64,000 bases of DNA from Flavobacterium urumqiense (GCF_900108015.1 NZ_FNVP01000007.1:62001-126000), one strand, 5' to 3'; shown: positions 17,804 through 28,650, counted from the first letter of the stretch. Notes: generated by a model from the letters alone, not told the origin. Translations and numbers: made by a program.

Positions 17804-18595
17804 TTAATTTTTAAATAACAAAAAGAAGGTCGTCGTTGCCAATGAGAACAATGTAATAATTGTACCCAGCGATTCTATTCCAGTCTTTCCAGTGCCCCAA
17901 GTTTTTTGTTTCAGTGGTTTTATATAAATATAGTCATTGGGCTGTAAATAAAAATAGGGCGAATTCATTACATTAATATCCGTAAGATCAATATCATGCA
18001 TTAACACTCCCGTCGGAGTTTTTCTCATGATTGTAACTTCTTTTCTATTTCCAGTGATTGTAATATCCCCCGCATTTGCAATCGCTTCCATTACATTTAC
18101 ATGCTCTTGAAATAAAGTTTTAGTTCCTGTACTTCCTATTTCTCCGTTGATGGTATACCTGAAACCTGCAAGTTTTACAGTCACAAAGATATTTGCTTCC
18201 TTATTAAAATATTCTGCTAATAATTGTTTCTCTATTCTAACTCTTATTTCCTCTAAAGTAAAACCAATCACATTTAGTTCTCCTAACACGGGCACTCTAA
18301 TATTACCATGATCATCCACTGTAAAGCCATCAAAATACAATCCGGTTTCTGACTTACCCGCTTCTGCTTGATTGGTGGTGCTAAAAATCGCCACTAATTT
18401 AGGATCTATGGCCTTGATTGTGATACTCAAAACATCATTAGTTTGCAATCTGTAAGGCTTTGATTCAACAGCTGAAATAGACATTTCATCACTTGAATTA
18501 TTCTTTTTTTGAAGATAAATTAAATCTTGGGTTGGGATGCACGAAGAAAATAAAACACTAATACATAGCAACAAATAGAGTACTGACTTGCTCAT
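17804..18595 (-). CDS. polysaccharide export outer-membrane lipoprotein (Wza/BexD family)
   Basis: A 263-residue protein with a lipoprotein signal peptide ending LFSSC (Cys19), so it is probably lipidated and sent to the outer membrane. The poly_export domain follows (about 50-150: YRLQTNDVLSITIKAIDP, then GNIRVPVLGELNVIG). A SLBB-like segment (TINGEIGSTGTKTLF onwards) comes next. It ends with a hydrophobic segment (about 240-262) that may be the membrane-spanning anchor. It is shorter than E. coli Wza, as is usual in this phylum. It is the first gene of the cluster, with a promoter box 18 bp upstream, and pairs with the Wzc-like protein encoded 15 bp downstream. Confidence 0.93.
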   Translation of the reverse strand: MSKSVLYLLLCISVLFSSCIPTQDLIYLQKKNNSSDEMSISAVESKPYRLQTNDVLSITIKAIDPKLVAIFSTTNQAEAGKSETGLYFDGFTVDDHGNIRVPVLGELNVIGFTLEEIRVRIEKQLLAEYFNKEANIFVTVKLAGFRYTINGEIGSTGTKTLFQEHVNVMEAIANAGDITITGNRKEVTIMRKTPTGVLMHDIDLTDINVMNSPYFYLQPNDYIYIKPLKQKTWGTGKTGIESLGTIITLFSLATTTFFLLFKN

Positions 18596-18612
18596 TTAAA
18601 TCTTTTTAACGA

Positions 18613-18620
18613 CAAATATA
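18613..18620 (-). promoter_or_regulatory. TAnnTTTG promoter box of the polysaccharide operon
   Basis: The minus strand reads TATATTTG in the 70-bp gap between recR and the Wza-like gene, about 18 bp from its ATG. I found no good TTG box at the usual spacing. If used, the leader would be very short, leaving little room for a long UpxY-responsive leader at this point. Confidence 0.5.
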
Positions 18621-18665
18621 GGTTTTCATTTACTATTTAAAACGAATCACTATTTATTAAATGGA

Positions 18666-19286
18666 TTAATTATTTTTTAAAGACTTTTCAAAAGGAACTC
18701 TGTGTAATATACTTCTTCCCAAGGTAACTTCGTCAGCATATTCTAATTCATCTCCTACAGAAATTCCTCTTGCAATTGTTGATACAATTATTTCACTATC
18801 ACCAATTTGCTTATAGATATAAAAATTGGTTGTATCCCCTTCCATAGTGGAGCTTAAAGCAAAAATTATTTCGTTTACACTTCCTGATTTTACTTTTTGA
18901 ACAAGTGTTGTGATATTTAACTGGCTAGGACCTACTCCATCTATTGGTGAAATTTTTCCTCCTAAAACATGATAAATTCCTCTAAATTGGCCTGTGTTTT
19001 CAATAGCCATCACATCTCGAATATCTTCAACAACACAAATAATTTGATGATTTCTATTTTTATTGGAACAAATTTCACAAAGTACACTATCTGAGATATT
19101 ATGACAACTGTCGCAATACTTAATATCTTCCCGCATAGTCACTATTGCTTGCGCCAAAAAACCCGTTTGTTCCTTAGGTTGTTTCAATAAATGCAACACT
19201 AATCTCAGTGCAGTTCTCTTACCAATTCCGGGTAATTGAGACATTTCATTGACTGCTTTTTCTATTAATTTCGAAGAAAATTCCAT
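18666..19286 (-). CDS. recR: recombination mediator RecR
   Basis: RecR works with RecO and RecF to load RecA on gapped DNA. This 206-residue protein has the helix-hairpin-helix LPGIGKRTA (18-26), a four-cysteine zinc finger (C58, C61, C70, C73) and a Toprim domain beginning [10 protein letters not shown] (82-91) with the acidic residue E87. Length is normal for the family. The ATG at 19286 follows a TACATTTG box by only a few bases, so its transcript may have almost no leader. It precedes the polysaccharide genes by 70 bp but has no functional link to them. Confidence 0.97.
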   Translation of the reverse strand: MEFSSKLIEKAVNEMSQLPGIGKRTALRLVLHLLKQPKEQTGFLAQAIVTMREDIKYCDSCHNISDSVLCEICSNKNRNHQIICVVEDIRDVMAIENTGQFRGIYHVLGGKISPIDGVGPSQLNITTLVQKVKSGSVNEIIFALSSTMEGDTTNFYIYKQIGDSEIIVSTIARGISVGDELEYADEVTLGRSILHRVPFEKSLKNN

Positions 19287-19291
19287 AAATG

Positions 19292-19299
19292 CAAATGTA
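19292..19299 (-). promoter_or_regulatory. TAnnTTTG promoter box of recR
   Basis: The minus strand reads TACATTTG, five bases before the recR ATG. A start site a few bases downstream of the box would give a leaderless or nearly leaderless message. No matching TTG box is evident. Confidence 0.5.
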
Positions 19300-19317
19300 G
19301 TAATTTGTTTATTTGTT

Positions 19318-19475
19318 TGATCGGTTAAATGGTTAAAGGTTATACGAATGAAACGGTTAATCAGTTAAACGAAAAAACAGTTAAATGATTGCACGAGTGA
19401 ATCTGCTATGCTACTAAAACAGTTAATCTGTTAAATAGTTAAAAGAATAAAACGGTTAATCCATTAATCCGTTGA
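19318..19475. repeat. degenerate simple repeat (ggttaatcngttaaa type)
   Basis: Words such as 'cggttaatcagttaaac', 'cagttaatctgttaaat' and 'cggttaatccattaatcc' recur through the divergent gap between recR and the symporter gene. Similar words occur near 2255-2345. They read as imprecise tandem repeats with local inverted character. Confidence 0.65.
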
Positions 19476-19512
19476 ACAAAAAATCGTATTTTGGTCACTT
19501 TAAATTCAAAAA

Positions 19513-21021
19513 ATGACTCCAAGCACCATACTTTTACTAGTGTCCATTTATTTCGGAATTCTATTTTACATTTCCCACGCTGTAAGTAAAAAAGACAGTG
19601 GAAATGATGCTTTTTTTAAAGCTAATAAAAATTCAAAATGGTATTTGGTCGCCTTTGGAATGATAGGAACGGCACTTTCCGGTGTGACATTTATTTCGGT
19701 TCCTGGTGAAGTGGGTTCGCCAAATGGAGAACAATTCAAGTATTTTCAGTTTGTATTAGGGAATGCAATTGGTTTTATAATCATTGCTAAAGTTTTGCTC
19801 CCTTTATATTACCGGATGAACTTGACCTCCATTTATGGCTATATAGAACGTCGATTGGGAACTTATTCTTATAAAACCGCCGCAACTATTTTTTTAATTA
19901 GCAGAACAATTGGCTCTTCCTTTAGATTGTATCTTGTAGTTATCGTTTTACAACGTTATGTTTTTGATTATTATGGAATTCCGTTTGCCGTAACGGTTTT
20001 GATTTCGCTCGCCTTGATATTTGCTTACACCTATCGTGGTGGATTAAAAACTATAATCATTACGGATACTTTGCAAACTTTCTTCTTAGTCACTTCGGTT
20101 TTCTTGACTATTTTCTTTATTTGCAGAAGTTTAGACTTGAATATTTTTGAAGCATTTGAAGAAGTAAAAAACAGCAATTATTCTAAAACATTCTTTTTTG
20201 AAGATTTTGTATCGAGTAAGTTTCATTTTGTAAAACAAATTTTGGGCGGAATGTTTGTAACTATTGCCATGGTTGGATTGGATCAAGATTTAATGCAGAA
20301 AAATTTGAGTTGCAAAAACATTGGCGAAGCCCAGAAAAACATGTTCACTTTTACCGGAATATTTGTTCTTATCAATATCTTTTTTCTTAGCGTTGGGGCA
20401 TTACTTTACATTTATGCCGATAAAAACGGGATTGAAGTCCCAACCGATTTAATAACTGGAAAACCAAGAACGGATTTACTTTTCCCCGAAATTGCTTTTC
20501 ATCATTTGACTTTAATTCCTTCAGTGGTTTTCTTGTTAGGCTTAACAGCCGCTACGTTTGCTACAACTGATTCTGCATTGACAGCACTTACCACTTCATT
20601 TTGCGTGGATTTTCTTGGCATGGATAAAGCTGAAAATCTAAATAAACCAAACATCGTGAGAACTAGGCATTTTGTTCACATTGGTTTTTCTTTTTTAATG
20701 TTTTTTGTTATTGTATTTTTCAATTCCGTAAATGACAGCTCAGTAGTAGGAATGATTTTCAGGGTTGCTTCCTATACGTATGGTCCGCTTTTGGGGTTGT
20801 ATTGTTTTGGATTATTTGTAAAAACGAAAACCGTCAAAGATAAACTGGTGCCAGTCATCTGTTTGTTATCACCTGCACTGACTTTGTTTATCAGTGAAAA
20901 TTCAAAAATATTGTTTTTTGGATATGTTTTCGATAATGAACTAATTATCGTAAACGGGTTGATTACTTTTATTGGATTGCTATTAATTAGCAAACCCGCT
21001 CTAGAGGAAACAAGATTTTAA
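19513..21021 (+). CDS. sodium:solute symporter family protein
   Basis: A 502-residue polytopic membrane protein of the SSS family, with about 13 hydrophobic segments. GMIGTALSGVTFISVPGEV (about 51-69) lies in the sodium-site region, and YTYRGGLKTIIITDTLQ (about 172-188) is a strong SSS marker. ATTDSALTALTTSF is a second conserved sodium-site helix. It imports an organic solute with Na+; substrate could be a sugar, sialic acid or an organic acid and cannot be told from sequence. It is divergent from recR and followed by a structured repeat instead of a simple terminator. No enzyme partner sits beside it, so context gives no substrate hint. Confidence 0.92.
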   Translation: MTPSTILLLVSIYFGILFYISHAVSKKDSGNDAFFKANKNSKWYLVAFGMIGTALSGVTFISVPGEVGSPNGEQFKYFQFVLGNAIGFIIIAKVLLPLYYRMNLTSIYGYIERRLGTYSYKTAATIFLISRTIGSSFRLYLVVIVLQRYVFDYYGIPFAVTVLISLALIFAYTYRGGLKTIIITDTLQTFFLVTSVFLTIFFICRSLDLNIFEAFEEVKNSNYSKTFFFEDFVSSKFHFVKQILGGMFVTIAMVGLDQDLMQKNLSCKNIGEAQKNMFTFTGIFVLINIFFLSVGALLYIYADKNGIEVPTDLITGKPRTDLLFPEIAFHHLTLIPSVVFLLGLTAATFATTDSALTALTTSFCVDFLGMDKAENLNKPNIVRTRHFVHIGFSFLMFFVIVFFNSVNDSSVVGMIFRVASYTYGPLLGLYCFGLFVKTKTVKDKLVPVICLLSPALTLFISENSKILFFGYVFDNELIIVNGLITFIGLLLISKPALEETRF

Positions 21022-21063
21022 AATATTTTATGGGTCTTTTTAAATCTCAAAGTTCTTGTATTA

Positions 21064-21208
21064 CAGCCCTGATAGGAATGGAAATCCTTTGATAAAAAAC
21101 GGTAATTTTTTCTTATAAAAAAAGAGCGACCAACGGAAGCTCCTGTTTATATTTAGAAAAATACTGTTTTTTATCAAAGATTGAAATGGATAGCAGGAAT
21201 AAGCTTCT
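21064..21208. repeat. structured intergenic element, copy 1 (agcccTGAT family)
   Basis: It begins 'agccctgatagg', then 'ggaaatcctttg', and ends 'aaagattgaaatgg' and 'atagcaggaataagcttct'. A perfect 14-bp stem pairs 21087-21100 with 21166-21179. The same framing sequences occur at 29991 and 61314 with different central stems. It lies between the convergent symporter and CoA-binding genes. Confidence 0.75.
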
Positions 21209-21215
21209 AAAAAAT

Positions 21216-21584
21216 CTAATACTGATTTGTAGCCAACATAACAAGCGTACAAGCTATCTCGACTTTTATATCATTTAATTTTAATAACTGATAAAACTCC
21301 GGGTTCTCAGTACCTGGATTAAAGATTACCCGTTTTGGTTGTGCCTCGACGATATAATTGTAGTAATCACGCTGACGTGTCGGATTTAAATATAGAGTAA
21401 CAGTATCGATTTTTTTTAATGGAATTGCTTTAGTCTGGATTTTTATTCCTGCCACTTCCCCTGCATTTTGACCGATAGCAAGAACGGAATGACCTTTTTC
21501 AACCAATTTTTCAATTGCCATAAAAGCATATCTAGCTGGTTTTGTAGAAGCTCCAAGAACCAAAGTTTTTTTATTTTTTATCAT
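21216..21584 (-). CDS. CoA-binding domain protein (YccU-like)
   Basis: A 122-residue single-domain protein with the Rossmann-type CoA-binding fold. The N-terminal KTLVLGASTKPARYAFMAIEKL (6-27) is the nucleotide loop, and VIFNPGTENPEFYQLL (about 85-100) is the other conserved block. The family is widespread; CoA binding is assumed from the relation to the succinyl-CoA synthetase alpha N-domain, and no physiological role is known. No enzymatic residues are visible. It faces the symporter gene across the structured repeat and is divergent from the MarC gene. Confidence 0.88.
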   Translation of the reverse strand: MIKNKKTLVLGASTKPARYAFMAIEKLVEKGHSVLAIGQNAGEVAGIKIQTKAIPLKKIDTVTLYLNPTRQRDYYNYIVEAQPKRVIFNPGTENPEFYQLLKLNDIKVEIACTLVMLATNQY

Positions 21585-21711
21585 TTTCTATAATTATATT
21601 TTGTAAAAGTAATCAAAAAGGATTAAGCGTTTGGCAATTTTCAGGTTTTGTTGCCACACTTATAAAAACAATATCATAACATTAATAAGAAGAAGAAATT
21701 TAAAAAAAGAG

Positions 21712-21719
21712 TATTTTTG
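21712..21719 (+). promoter_or_regulatory. TAnnTTTG promoter box of the MarC gene
   Basis: TATTTTTG followed by CAC lies 19 bp before the ATG at 21738, in an A-rich leader. No TTG box is visible at 17-23 bp upstream. Confidence 0.5.
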
Positions 21720-21737
21720 CACTCTTAATATTATAAT

Positions 21738-22367
21738 ATGGATCTATTCATTTATCTTTTCGTAGCTCTTTTTTCCGTTTTAAACCCTATTGGCACTGTC
21801 CCAATATTTGTTGGACTCACACAAAATGACACCAAACAAGAACGTTCGAGGATTTCGTTATGGACGGCGATAAATGTATTTGCGATACTAATAATCTCTT
21901 TTTTTATAGGTCAATATGTATTGATTTTTTTTGGAATCAGCATTGATGCACTCCGAATTGCCGGAGGAATAATCATTGTAAGTTCTGGATTTTCATTGCT
22001 TTCAGGAAAATTTAATAAAAAAAGAGGGATTAACAAAAAAATAGAAACCGATGCTCAACAAAGAAATGACATTGCATTAACTCCACTCGCCATTCCTATG
22101 CTTGCGGGTCCTGGATCTATTTCTTTACTTATTGCATTTTACCAAGAACACAACTCTACGAGCGATATTATAATATCCTCGCTTGCCATTCTTGCAATTG
22201 CAGTTGCCATTTTTGTCATTCTTAGAAGCGCACACTATTTAGCAAAAATACTCGGAGCTTCTGGAATTGTTGCTATTTCAAGAATCATTGGATTTATTGT
22301 AATTGCAATTGGAATTCAATATATTGTAAGTGCGATTATCAATATAATTAAAGGGAATCTAACATAA
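21738..22367 (+). CDS. MarC-family integral membrane protein
   Basis: A 209-residue membrane protein with six predicted helices in two triplets. The N-terminal FSVLNPIGTVPIFVGLT (13-29) and the PLAIPMLAGPGSISLLI stretch in the second half are the two conserved MarC/UPF0056 blocks. The family was named from the mar region of E. coli, but a role in antibiotic resistance was not supported and its transport substrate is unknown. The gene is monocistronic, with its own promoter box and a strong terminator shared with the convergent ctlX. Confidence 0.93.
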   Translation: MDLFIYLFVALFSVLNPIGTVPIFVGLTQNDTKQERSRISLWTAINVFAILIISFFIGQYVLIFFGISIDALRIAGGIIIVSSGFSLLSGKFNKKRGINKKIETDAQQRNDIALTPLAIPMLAGPGSISLLIAFYQEHNSTSDIIISSLAILAIAVAIFVILRSAHYLAKILGASGIVAISRIIGFIVIAIGIQYIVSAIINIIKGNLT

Positions 22368-22376
22368 ATAAAGCAT

Positions 22377-22423
22377 TTTTTTATATTCTGACAAGACTGA
22401 GAAGCTTGTCAGAATATAAAAAA
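22377..22423. terminator. bidirectional terminator between marC and ctlX
   Basis: A 19-bp stem (22377-22395 with 22405-22423) whose core is ATATTCTGACAAG/CTTGTCAGAATAT. T-runs on both sides let it act for the convergent genes on either strand. Confidence 0.88.
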
Positions 22424-22426
22424 AAA

Positions 22427-23362
22427 TTAATTTTTAGGCAAGAAAATTTCAGCCATCATGCATCTGGCACTTCCACCACCACAAGCTTCAATAGTATCTA
22501 AACTTGAGCTCACTATTTCGGCATGATTTTTTAACTGTGCAATTTGTTTTGGCGTCAAACTTTGATATGCCGATGTACTCATAACCAAATACCTTTTGTC
22601 ATCTGCGCCACGAACTTCAAGCATATTCCCTGCGAAGTTATTAACTTGCGCTTCAGTAATCAGGATAATTTCTTTCCCATTCTCTTTCAGATTATCCAAA
22701 ACCATTTTTCGCTCTTTTTTGTCATCAATACAATCGGAACAAATCACGGCGAAGGTTTCTCCCAAACACATCATAACATTGGTGTGATAAATTAGTTTAC
22801 GCTCGCCGTTAACAGTTTGAAACGCTTCAAAAATTACTGGTGCATAATCAAAATCTTCACAAAACTCTATGAATAATTCTTCATCTGCTCGCGGTGATAA
22901 CGCACAATAGGCTTTACGGTTGCCTCTGTCAAGAAGTAAACTCCCTGTTCCTTCTAGGAAAAATCCATCTTCCTCAGCTGAAGTGTAATCCACAATATTA
23001 TTAATTACAAAACCTTTGTCTTCCAACATATCCAAAATCTCTTCCCGTCTTTCCTCGCGACGATTTTCGGCAAACATTGGATATAATGCCACATCACCAT
23101 TCTCGTGAAAAGAAATCCAATTGTTTGGGAAAATGCTATCTGGCGTATCTGGATTTAAAGTATCATCAACAACTGTTACGTCAACACCTTGAGCTCTCAA
23201 TTTATCCACAAAAGTATCAAATTCTTGTTGTGCTTTTGCATTGACTGTTGCCGGCAAAAGTCCGTCTAAAACTTTTTGATAGTAGTTATTTACAGCAGTT
23301 TGTTCATTCATTCGAAACGCTACCGGGCGTATCATCAATATGGAATTTGTTGTTTGTTTCAT
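22427..23362 (-). CDS. ctlX: citrulline-utilisation hydrolase CtlX-like amidinohydrolase
   Basis: A 311-residue protein of the guanidine-modifying superfamily (pentein fold). Conserved active-site features are FPNNWIS (78-84), E137 in FFLEGTG, H193 in IYHTNVM, and the catalytic Cys301 in GGGSARCMMAE. CtlX is the enzyme named for citrulline catabolism in Francisella; applying that activity here is by family resemblance only. It lies 56 bp after the ADI/DDAH-like gene on the same strand, so the two are probably cotranscribed and may act in consecutive steps on arginine or citrulline. The shared terminator with marC closes the operon. Confidence 0.88.
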   Translation of the reverse strand: MKQTTNSILMIRPVAFRMNEQTAVNNYYQKVLDGLLPATVNAKAQQEFDTFVDKLRAQGVDVTVVDDTLNPDTPDSIFPNNWISFHENGDVALYPMFAENRREERREEILDMLEDKGFVINNIVDYTSAEEDGFFLEGTGSLLLDRGNRKAYCALSPRADEELFIEFCEDFDYAPVIFEAFQTVNGERKLIYHTNVMMCLGETFAVICSDCIDDKKERKMVLDNLKENGKEIILITEAQVNNFAGNMLEVRGADDKRYLVMSTSAYQSLTPKQIAQLKNHAEIVSSSLDTIEACGGGSARCMMAEIFLPKN

Positions 23363-23418
23363 GATTTTTTATTTTTTTATTTCATAAAGAAGAACTGCAG
23401 CGCGTCTCTACGATAAAC

Positions 23419-24333
23419 TTAATCTCTAATTAAAGGTAATGTTGAACATCGCAGTAATCCTTCTTGTTTCGCAATTTCAGCATATGGAATTTCTTCTACT
23501 ACAAAACCATTGGATCGTAACCAATTGTTTAATCTGGTAAAGTTTTTTTCTGAAACCACAACATCAGTATCAACAGAAAAAACATTCGAATTCATATCAT
23601 ACATTTCTTCTCGAGTAATATGAAATAAGTTTTCTTTTCCAAAAATATTCACAAGAAACAAATAATCAGCTTCTTCACGAAATCCACTTTTGTAAATAAT
23701 TCCTTTATCCTTCCCAACAGGTTGAAAACAACAATCAAGATGCAAGGCATTATCTCGGGCTTCCATTTTTGATTTGACCAAATCAAATTCTTTGACAATT
23801 TTATTTGGAAATAAATCTTTAATAAACTGAACTCCTTGAATATTTGTTCTTGCAGTAATATAGTCTTTATAATCACTTCCTTTATAGGTCCCAATAAATA
23901 TATAATTATTCCACAAAATCACATCACCACCTTCTATGTGTACTTCCTCTGGTGGACGAACCACTTTTTTAGGATCTATTTGGTCAATTATATACTGGAT
24001 AGCATCTAACTCTCTTTCTCTTTCTGGTAAAATATTTGATTTTACAAAAACATCATCAATTACAAAACCGATGTCCCTAGTAAATATTTGATTGTAATTT
24101 TCGATCATTTCAGGTCGAAAAATAGTTACATTATATTTTTTCAGCACCTTATTAAACGCTTCCATTTCATTTACCATATCTTCTTCAAGCGGATAAGTTT
24201 CTGCCAAAATATGCTCTAATGATTTTGGATCATAAGCTTCTTTAGCGTTAGGGGTTGGACCGTTATGTATTGCAGAACCCAGAACTACCGCCCGCAGTCT
24301 TGAAGTTTCATTCTTTATATTTAACTCAAGCAT
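23419..24333 (-). CDS. amidinohydrolase of the DDAH/arginine deiminase superfamily
   Basis: A 304-residue pentein-fold enzyme. The catalytic triad-like residues are visible: E134 in HIEGGDV, H198 in ALHLDCC and Cys296 in LLRCSTLPL, with FTRDIGF (84-90) lining the substrate site. The short length excludes a full arginine deiminase (about 400 residues) and is nearer to DDAH, but the exact substrate (arginine, methylarginine or another guanidine) cannot be read. It has its own promoter box directly next to the citrate synthase terminator, and leads into ctlX. A catabolic role for this pair is inferred from their adjacency. Confidence 0.88.
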   Translation of the reverse strand: MLELNIKNETSRLRAVVLGSAIHNGPTPNAKEAYDPKSLEHILAETYPLEEDMVNEMEAFNKVLKKYNVTIFRPEMIENYNQIFTRDIGFVIDDVFVKSNILPERERELDAIQYIIDQIDPKKVVRPPEEVHIEGGDVILWNNYIFIGTYKGSDYKDYITARTNIQGVQFIKDLFPNKIVKEFDLVKSKMEARDNALHLDCCFQPVGKDKGIIYKSGFREEADYLFLVNIFGKENLFHITREEMYDMNSNVFSVDTDVVVSEKNFTRLNNWLRSNGFVVEEIPYAEIAKQEGLLRCSTLPLIRD

Positions 24334-24348
24334 CTTATTTCATTTTGA

Positions 24349-24356
24349 CAAATATA
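24349..24356 (-). promoter_or_regulatory. TAnnTTTG promoter box of the DDAH-like gene
   Basis: The minus strand reads TATATTTG, 15 bp before the ATG at 24333. It abuts the T-run of the terminator of the preceding gene, so one gene's end and the next gene's start are packed into about 40 bp. Confidence 0.55.
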
Positions 24357-24357
24357 A

Positions 24358-24387
24358 AAAAAGCTTCACAAATTAGTGAAGCTTTTT
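24358..24387 (-). terminator. terminator of gltA
   Basis: A perfect 12-bp stem AAAAAGCTTCAC/GTGAAGCTTTTT (24358-24369 and 24376-24387) with a six-base loop and a T-run, 9 bp past the gltA stop. Confidence 0.9.
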
Positions 24388-24396
24388 AAATTGAAT

Positions 24397-25680
24397 TTAT
24401 CTATTATCAGATGTTTTGAAATCTCTCAAAGGATGACCTGTGTAAATCTGTCTCGGTCTTCCTATAGGTTCTTTGTTTTCACGCATTTCTTTCCATTGTG
24501 CAATCCATCCAGGCAAACGACCTATGGCAAACATTACGGTAAACATGTCAGTAGGAATACCTAATGCTCTGTATATAATTCCAGAATAAAAATCTACGTT
24601 TGGATATAATTTTCTTGACACAAAATACTCATCAACAAGCGCTGACTCTTCTAATTTTTTCGCAATGGCAAGAATTGGATCATCAACACCTAAAGTTGCC
24701 AAAACTTCGTCTGCCGCCTTTTTAATGATTTTTGCTCTTGGATCGAAATTTTTATAAACTCTGTGACCAAAACCCATTAATCGGAAAGGATCATTTTTAT
24801 CTTTAGCTTTATCTAAATATTTATCAGCATCTCCACCTGTTCTGTGAATTTCTTCTAACATTTCAAGTACCGCTTGATTTGCTCCTCCATGTAAAGGTCC
24901 CCAAAGTGCAGAAACTCCTGCAGAAATTGAAGCAAATAAACCTGCATGAGAAGAACCTACCATTCTAACTGTAGAAGTCGAACAGTTTTGTTCGTGATCT
25001 GCATGAAGAATGAATAATTTGTCTAATGCATCAATTACTACTTGGTTTGCTTTATAAGGTTCTGTAGGCAATTCAAACATTAAATGCATAAAATTCTCAA
25101 CATACCCTTTCGTATTATCGTAATAGTTCAAAGGATAGCCCATCGTTTTTCTGTACGTCCAAGTGGCAATAACCAGGAATTTACCCATGGTTTTACAAAC
25201 CGCTTCGTACATTTCTTTTTCATTTTCAACATTTACCGACTTAGGGTTAAATGCTGTCAATGCACTTGTCAAAGCAGCTAAAACACCCATAGGATGTGCC
25301 GTTTTAGGAAAACCATCAATAATGTTCTTCATTTCCTCATTGACCAAAGTGTATTTTCTAATATTTGATTCAAAATGGGATAATTGCGTTGCGGTTGGCA
25401 ATTCTCCAAAAATAACTAAATAGGATACTTCAAGAAAATGCCCTTTTCCGGCCAAATCTTCAATTGAATACCCTCTATAACGTAGGATTCCAAGTTCACC
25501 ATCTAGGAAAGTGATTTCGCTGGTACAAGAACCTGAATTTTTGTAACCTGGATCAAGAGTTATTACTCCTGATAAATCACGTAATTTGCTAATATCAATA
25601 GCAGCTTCACTCTCACTTCCTACGATAATAGGCAGTTCAAATTTCTCACCATTGACCTCTAATATTGCTGTTTTTGACAT
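24397..25680 (-). CDS. gltA: citrate synthase (hexameric type)
   Basis: It condenses acetyl-CoA with oxaloacetate in the first step of the TCA cycle. At 427 residues, with an N-terminal beta-rich extension (AILEVNGEKFELPIIVGSE), it is the type II hexameric form found in Gram-negative bacteria. Active-site markers are SSHAGLFAS, GPLHGGANQAVLEML with its catalytic His, and GFGHRVYKNFDPRA. It lies next to enolase on the same strand, but each has its own terminator. An isolated TAGATTTG box about 40 bp upstream is the likely promoter. No features are unusual. Confidence 0.98.
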   Translation of the reverse strand: MSKTAILEVNGEKFELPIIVGSESEAAIDISKLRDLSGVITLDPGYKNSGSCTSEITFLDGELGILRYRGYSIEDLAGKGHFLEVSYLVIFGELPTATQLSHFESNIRKYTLVNEEMKNIIDGFPKTAHPMGVLAALTSALTAFNPKSVNVENEKEMYEAVCKTMGKFLVIATWTYRKTMGYPLNYYDNTKGYVENFMHLMFELPTEPYKANQVVIDALDKLFILHADHEQNCSTSTVRMVGSSHAGLFASISAGVSALWGPLHGGANQAVLEMLEEIHRTGGDADKYLDKAKDKNDPFRLMGFGHRVYKNFDPRAKIIKKAADEVLATLGVDDPILAIAKKLEESALVDEYFVSRKLYPNVDFYSGIIYRALGIPTDMFTVMFAIGRLPGWIAQWKEMRENKEPIGRPRQIYTGHPLRDFKTSDNR

Positions 25681-25717
25681 AATATAATTGAAATAAACTT
25701 TTTAAATAATAATTTAC

Positions 25718-25725
25718 CAAATCTA
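25718..25725 (-). promoter_or_regulatory. TAnnTTTG promoter box of gltA
   Basis: The minus strand reads TAGATTTG, 37 bp before the gltA ATG and downstream of the enolase terminator. No TTG box is seen at the standard spacing. Confidence 0.45.
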
Positions 25726-25780
25726 GGGAATTTAAGACTAAATAAAAAGAGAATAATCCAATCAATATGTTAAATATTAA

Positions 25781-25811
25781 AAAAGCCATTCAATTTGCAT
25801 GAATGGCTTTT
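25781..25811 (-). terminator. terminator of eno
   Basis: A perfect 12-bp stem AAAAGCCATTCA/TGAATGGCTTTT with a seven-base loop, 20 bp past the enolase stop. Confidence 0.9.
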
Positions 25812-25830
25812 GATAAAAAACAATAAGCGA

Positions 25831-27507
<1,677 letters not shown>

Positions 27508-28629
27508 ATGAAAACAACTAATAACTTAAAAAGTCAAATCAATTCTAGTAAAATTGCAGTATTATTGAAAAGAACATCCACCGCTTTAGAAAATCTGGAA
27601 GATGTAGACCCGGTAATGGATAATATCGCAATTGCAAAATATGTTCTTTTATTCTAAGCCTCACATGGAAGTCATGAATATTATACTTAGAGAGCTAAAA
27701 TCACACACTGGCTAATTCAAATAAAAAGGACTTTCTTTTGCAGGAGTTAAAGGTGATTGGCGTGATTGCTATCGTTTAAATCTTTTCGCAAAAGGATATA
27801 CAAATTCAGGAACGAATATTTACAATTTGTTTAACGAATTTAAAAGATGGCCAACATGGATGTGGGTAAATTTGAAAATAGCAGCATTCATAAATTGGCT
27901 CAAAGTCGACAACACTAATCTTCTTGTTGATAAAAGAATCGGATTTTACGGATTGGATGAATAAAGTTTTACGGAATTCATGAATTCTATCATTCAATAT
28001 TGAGAAAAAAAATTATAAAAAGGCACTAGCAATCGTAAAAATAGTCTTGAAGTGTTATGAACCTTATGGCAAAGAAGAAGGACAATCTAACTCCCAAGCC
28101 TCTTCTTATATTCCGGAATTATATGAAAAAGAAATCCTACACATGCTTACGGAAATAGTAAAAAATGTTCACAATTATAATCACGATGCAGAAAATCTTT
28201 TAAGCAAAGAACATAATGCATTCATTGTTAGAAACACTGAAAAATATTATCTCGGAATGATAAAAAAAAGTTCAGCTTTTTGAAATATTCGTGATGAGCA
28301 AATGGTATCAACTATAGCACAGCTCATGAAACTCTATGGAAAGGACGCAAAAATCATTGTTTGGGAACATAACACTCACATCGGCGATGCGCGTGCTACA
28401 AACATGGCGTCCAAAGGAATGGTAAATATAGTACAAATATTACGAGAGTAACATGTAAACGACGGAGTAGTTTATAATCCAGAACATGAAAAATTTGGAA
28501 AAGATGTCCCAACAATACTACCAAAAAGATATGATGCTTTTTTTCCTTAATGAAACAAGTGCACTACATCCAAAATATATTCAGCCAGAAGGAAACCAAA
28601 TTCCAGAAGCCTATCCTTTTGGAATGTAA
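27508..28629 (+). pseudogene. erythromycin esterase family protein, heavily degraded
   Basis: Pieces of one protein are spread over three frames. An N-terminal block from the ATG at 27508 reads TALENLEDVDPVMDNIAIAK and VLL, then a TAA where GEASHG should begin. ASHGSHEYYT follows in the same frame, then a TAG in place of Trp. After a shift come GLSFAGVKGDWRDCYR, FKRWPTWMWVN and IGFYGLDE, then a TAA. Further on are CYEPYGKEEGQ, HNAFIVRNTEKYY, a TGA in place of Trp, IIVWEHNTHIGDARATNM, and finally VYNPEHEKFGKD, DVPTILPKRYDAF and IPEAYPFGM before a TAA. About 80 residues usual for the family are missing before VYNPEHE. Family members include macrolide esterases, but many have unknown roles. Confidence 0.9.
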
Positions 28630-28650
28630 CTTTATATTGTTTTACAAAAA

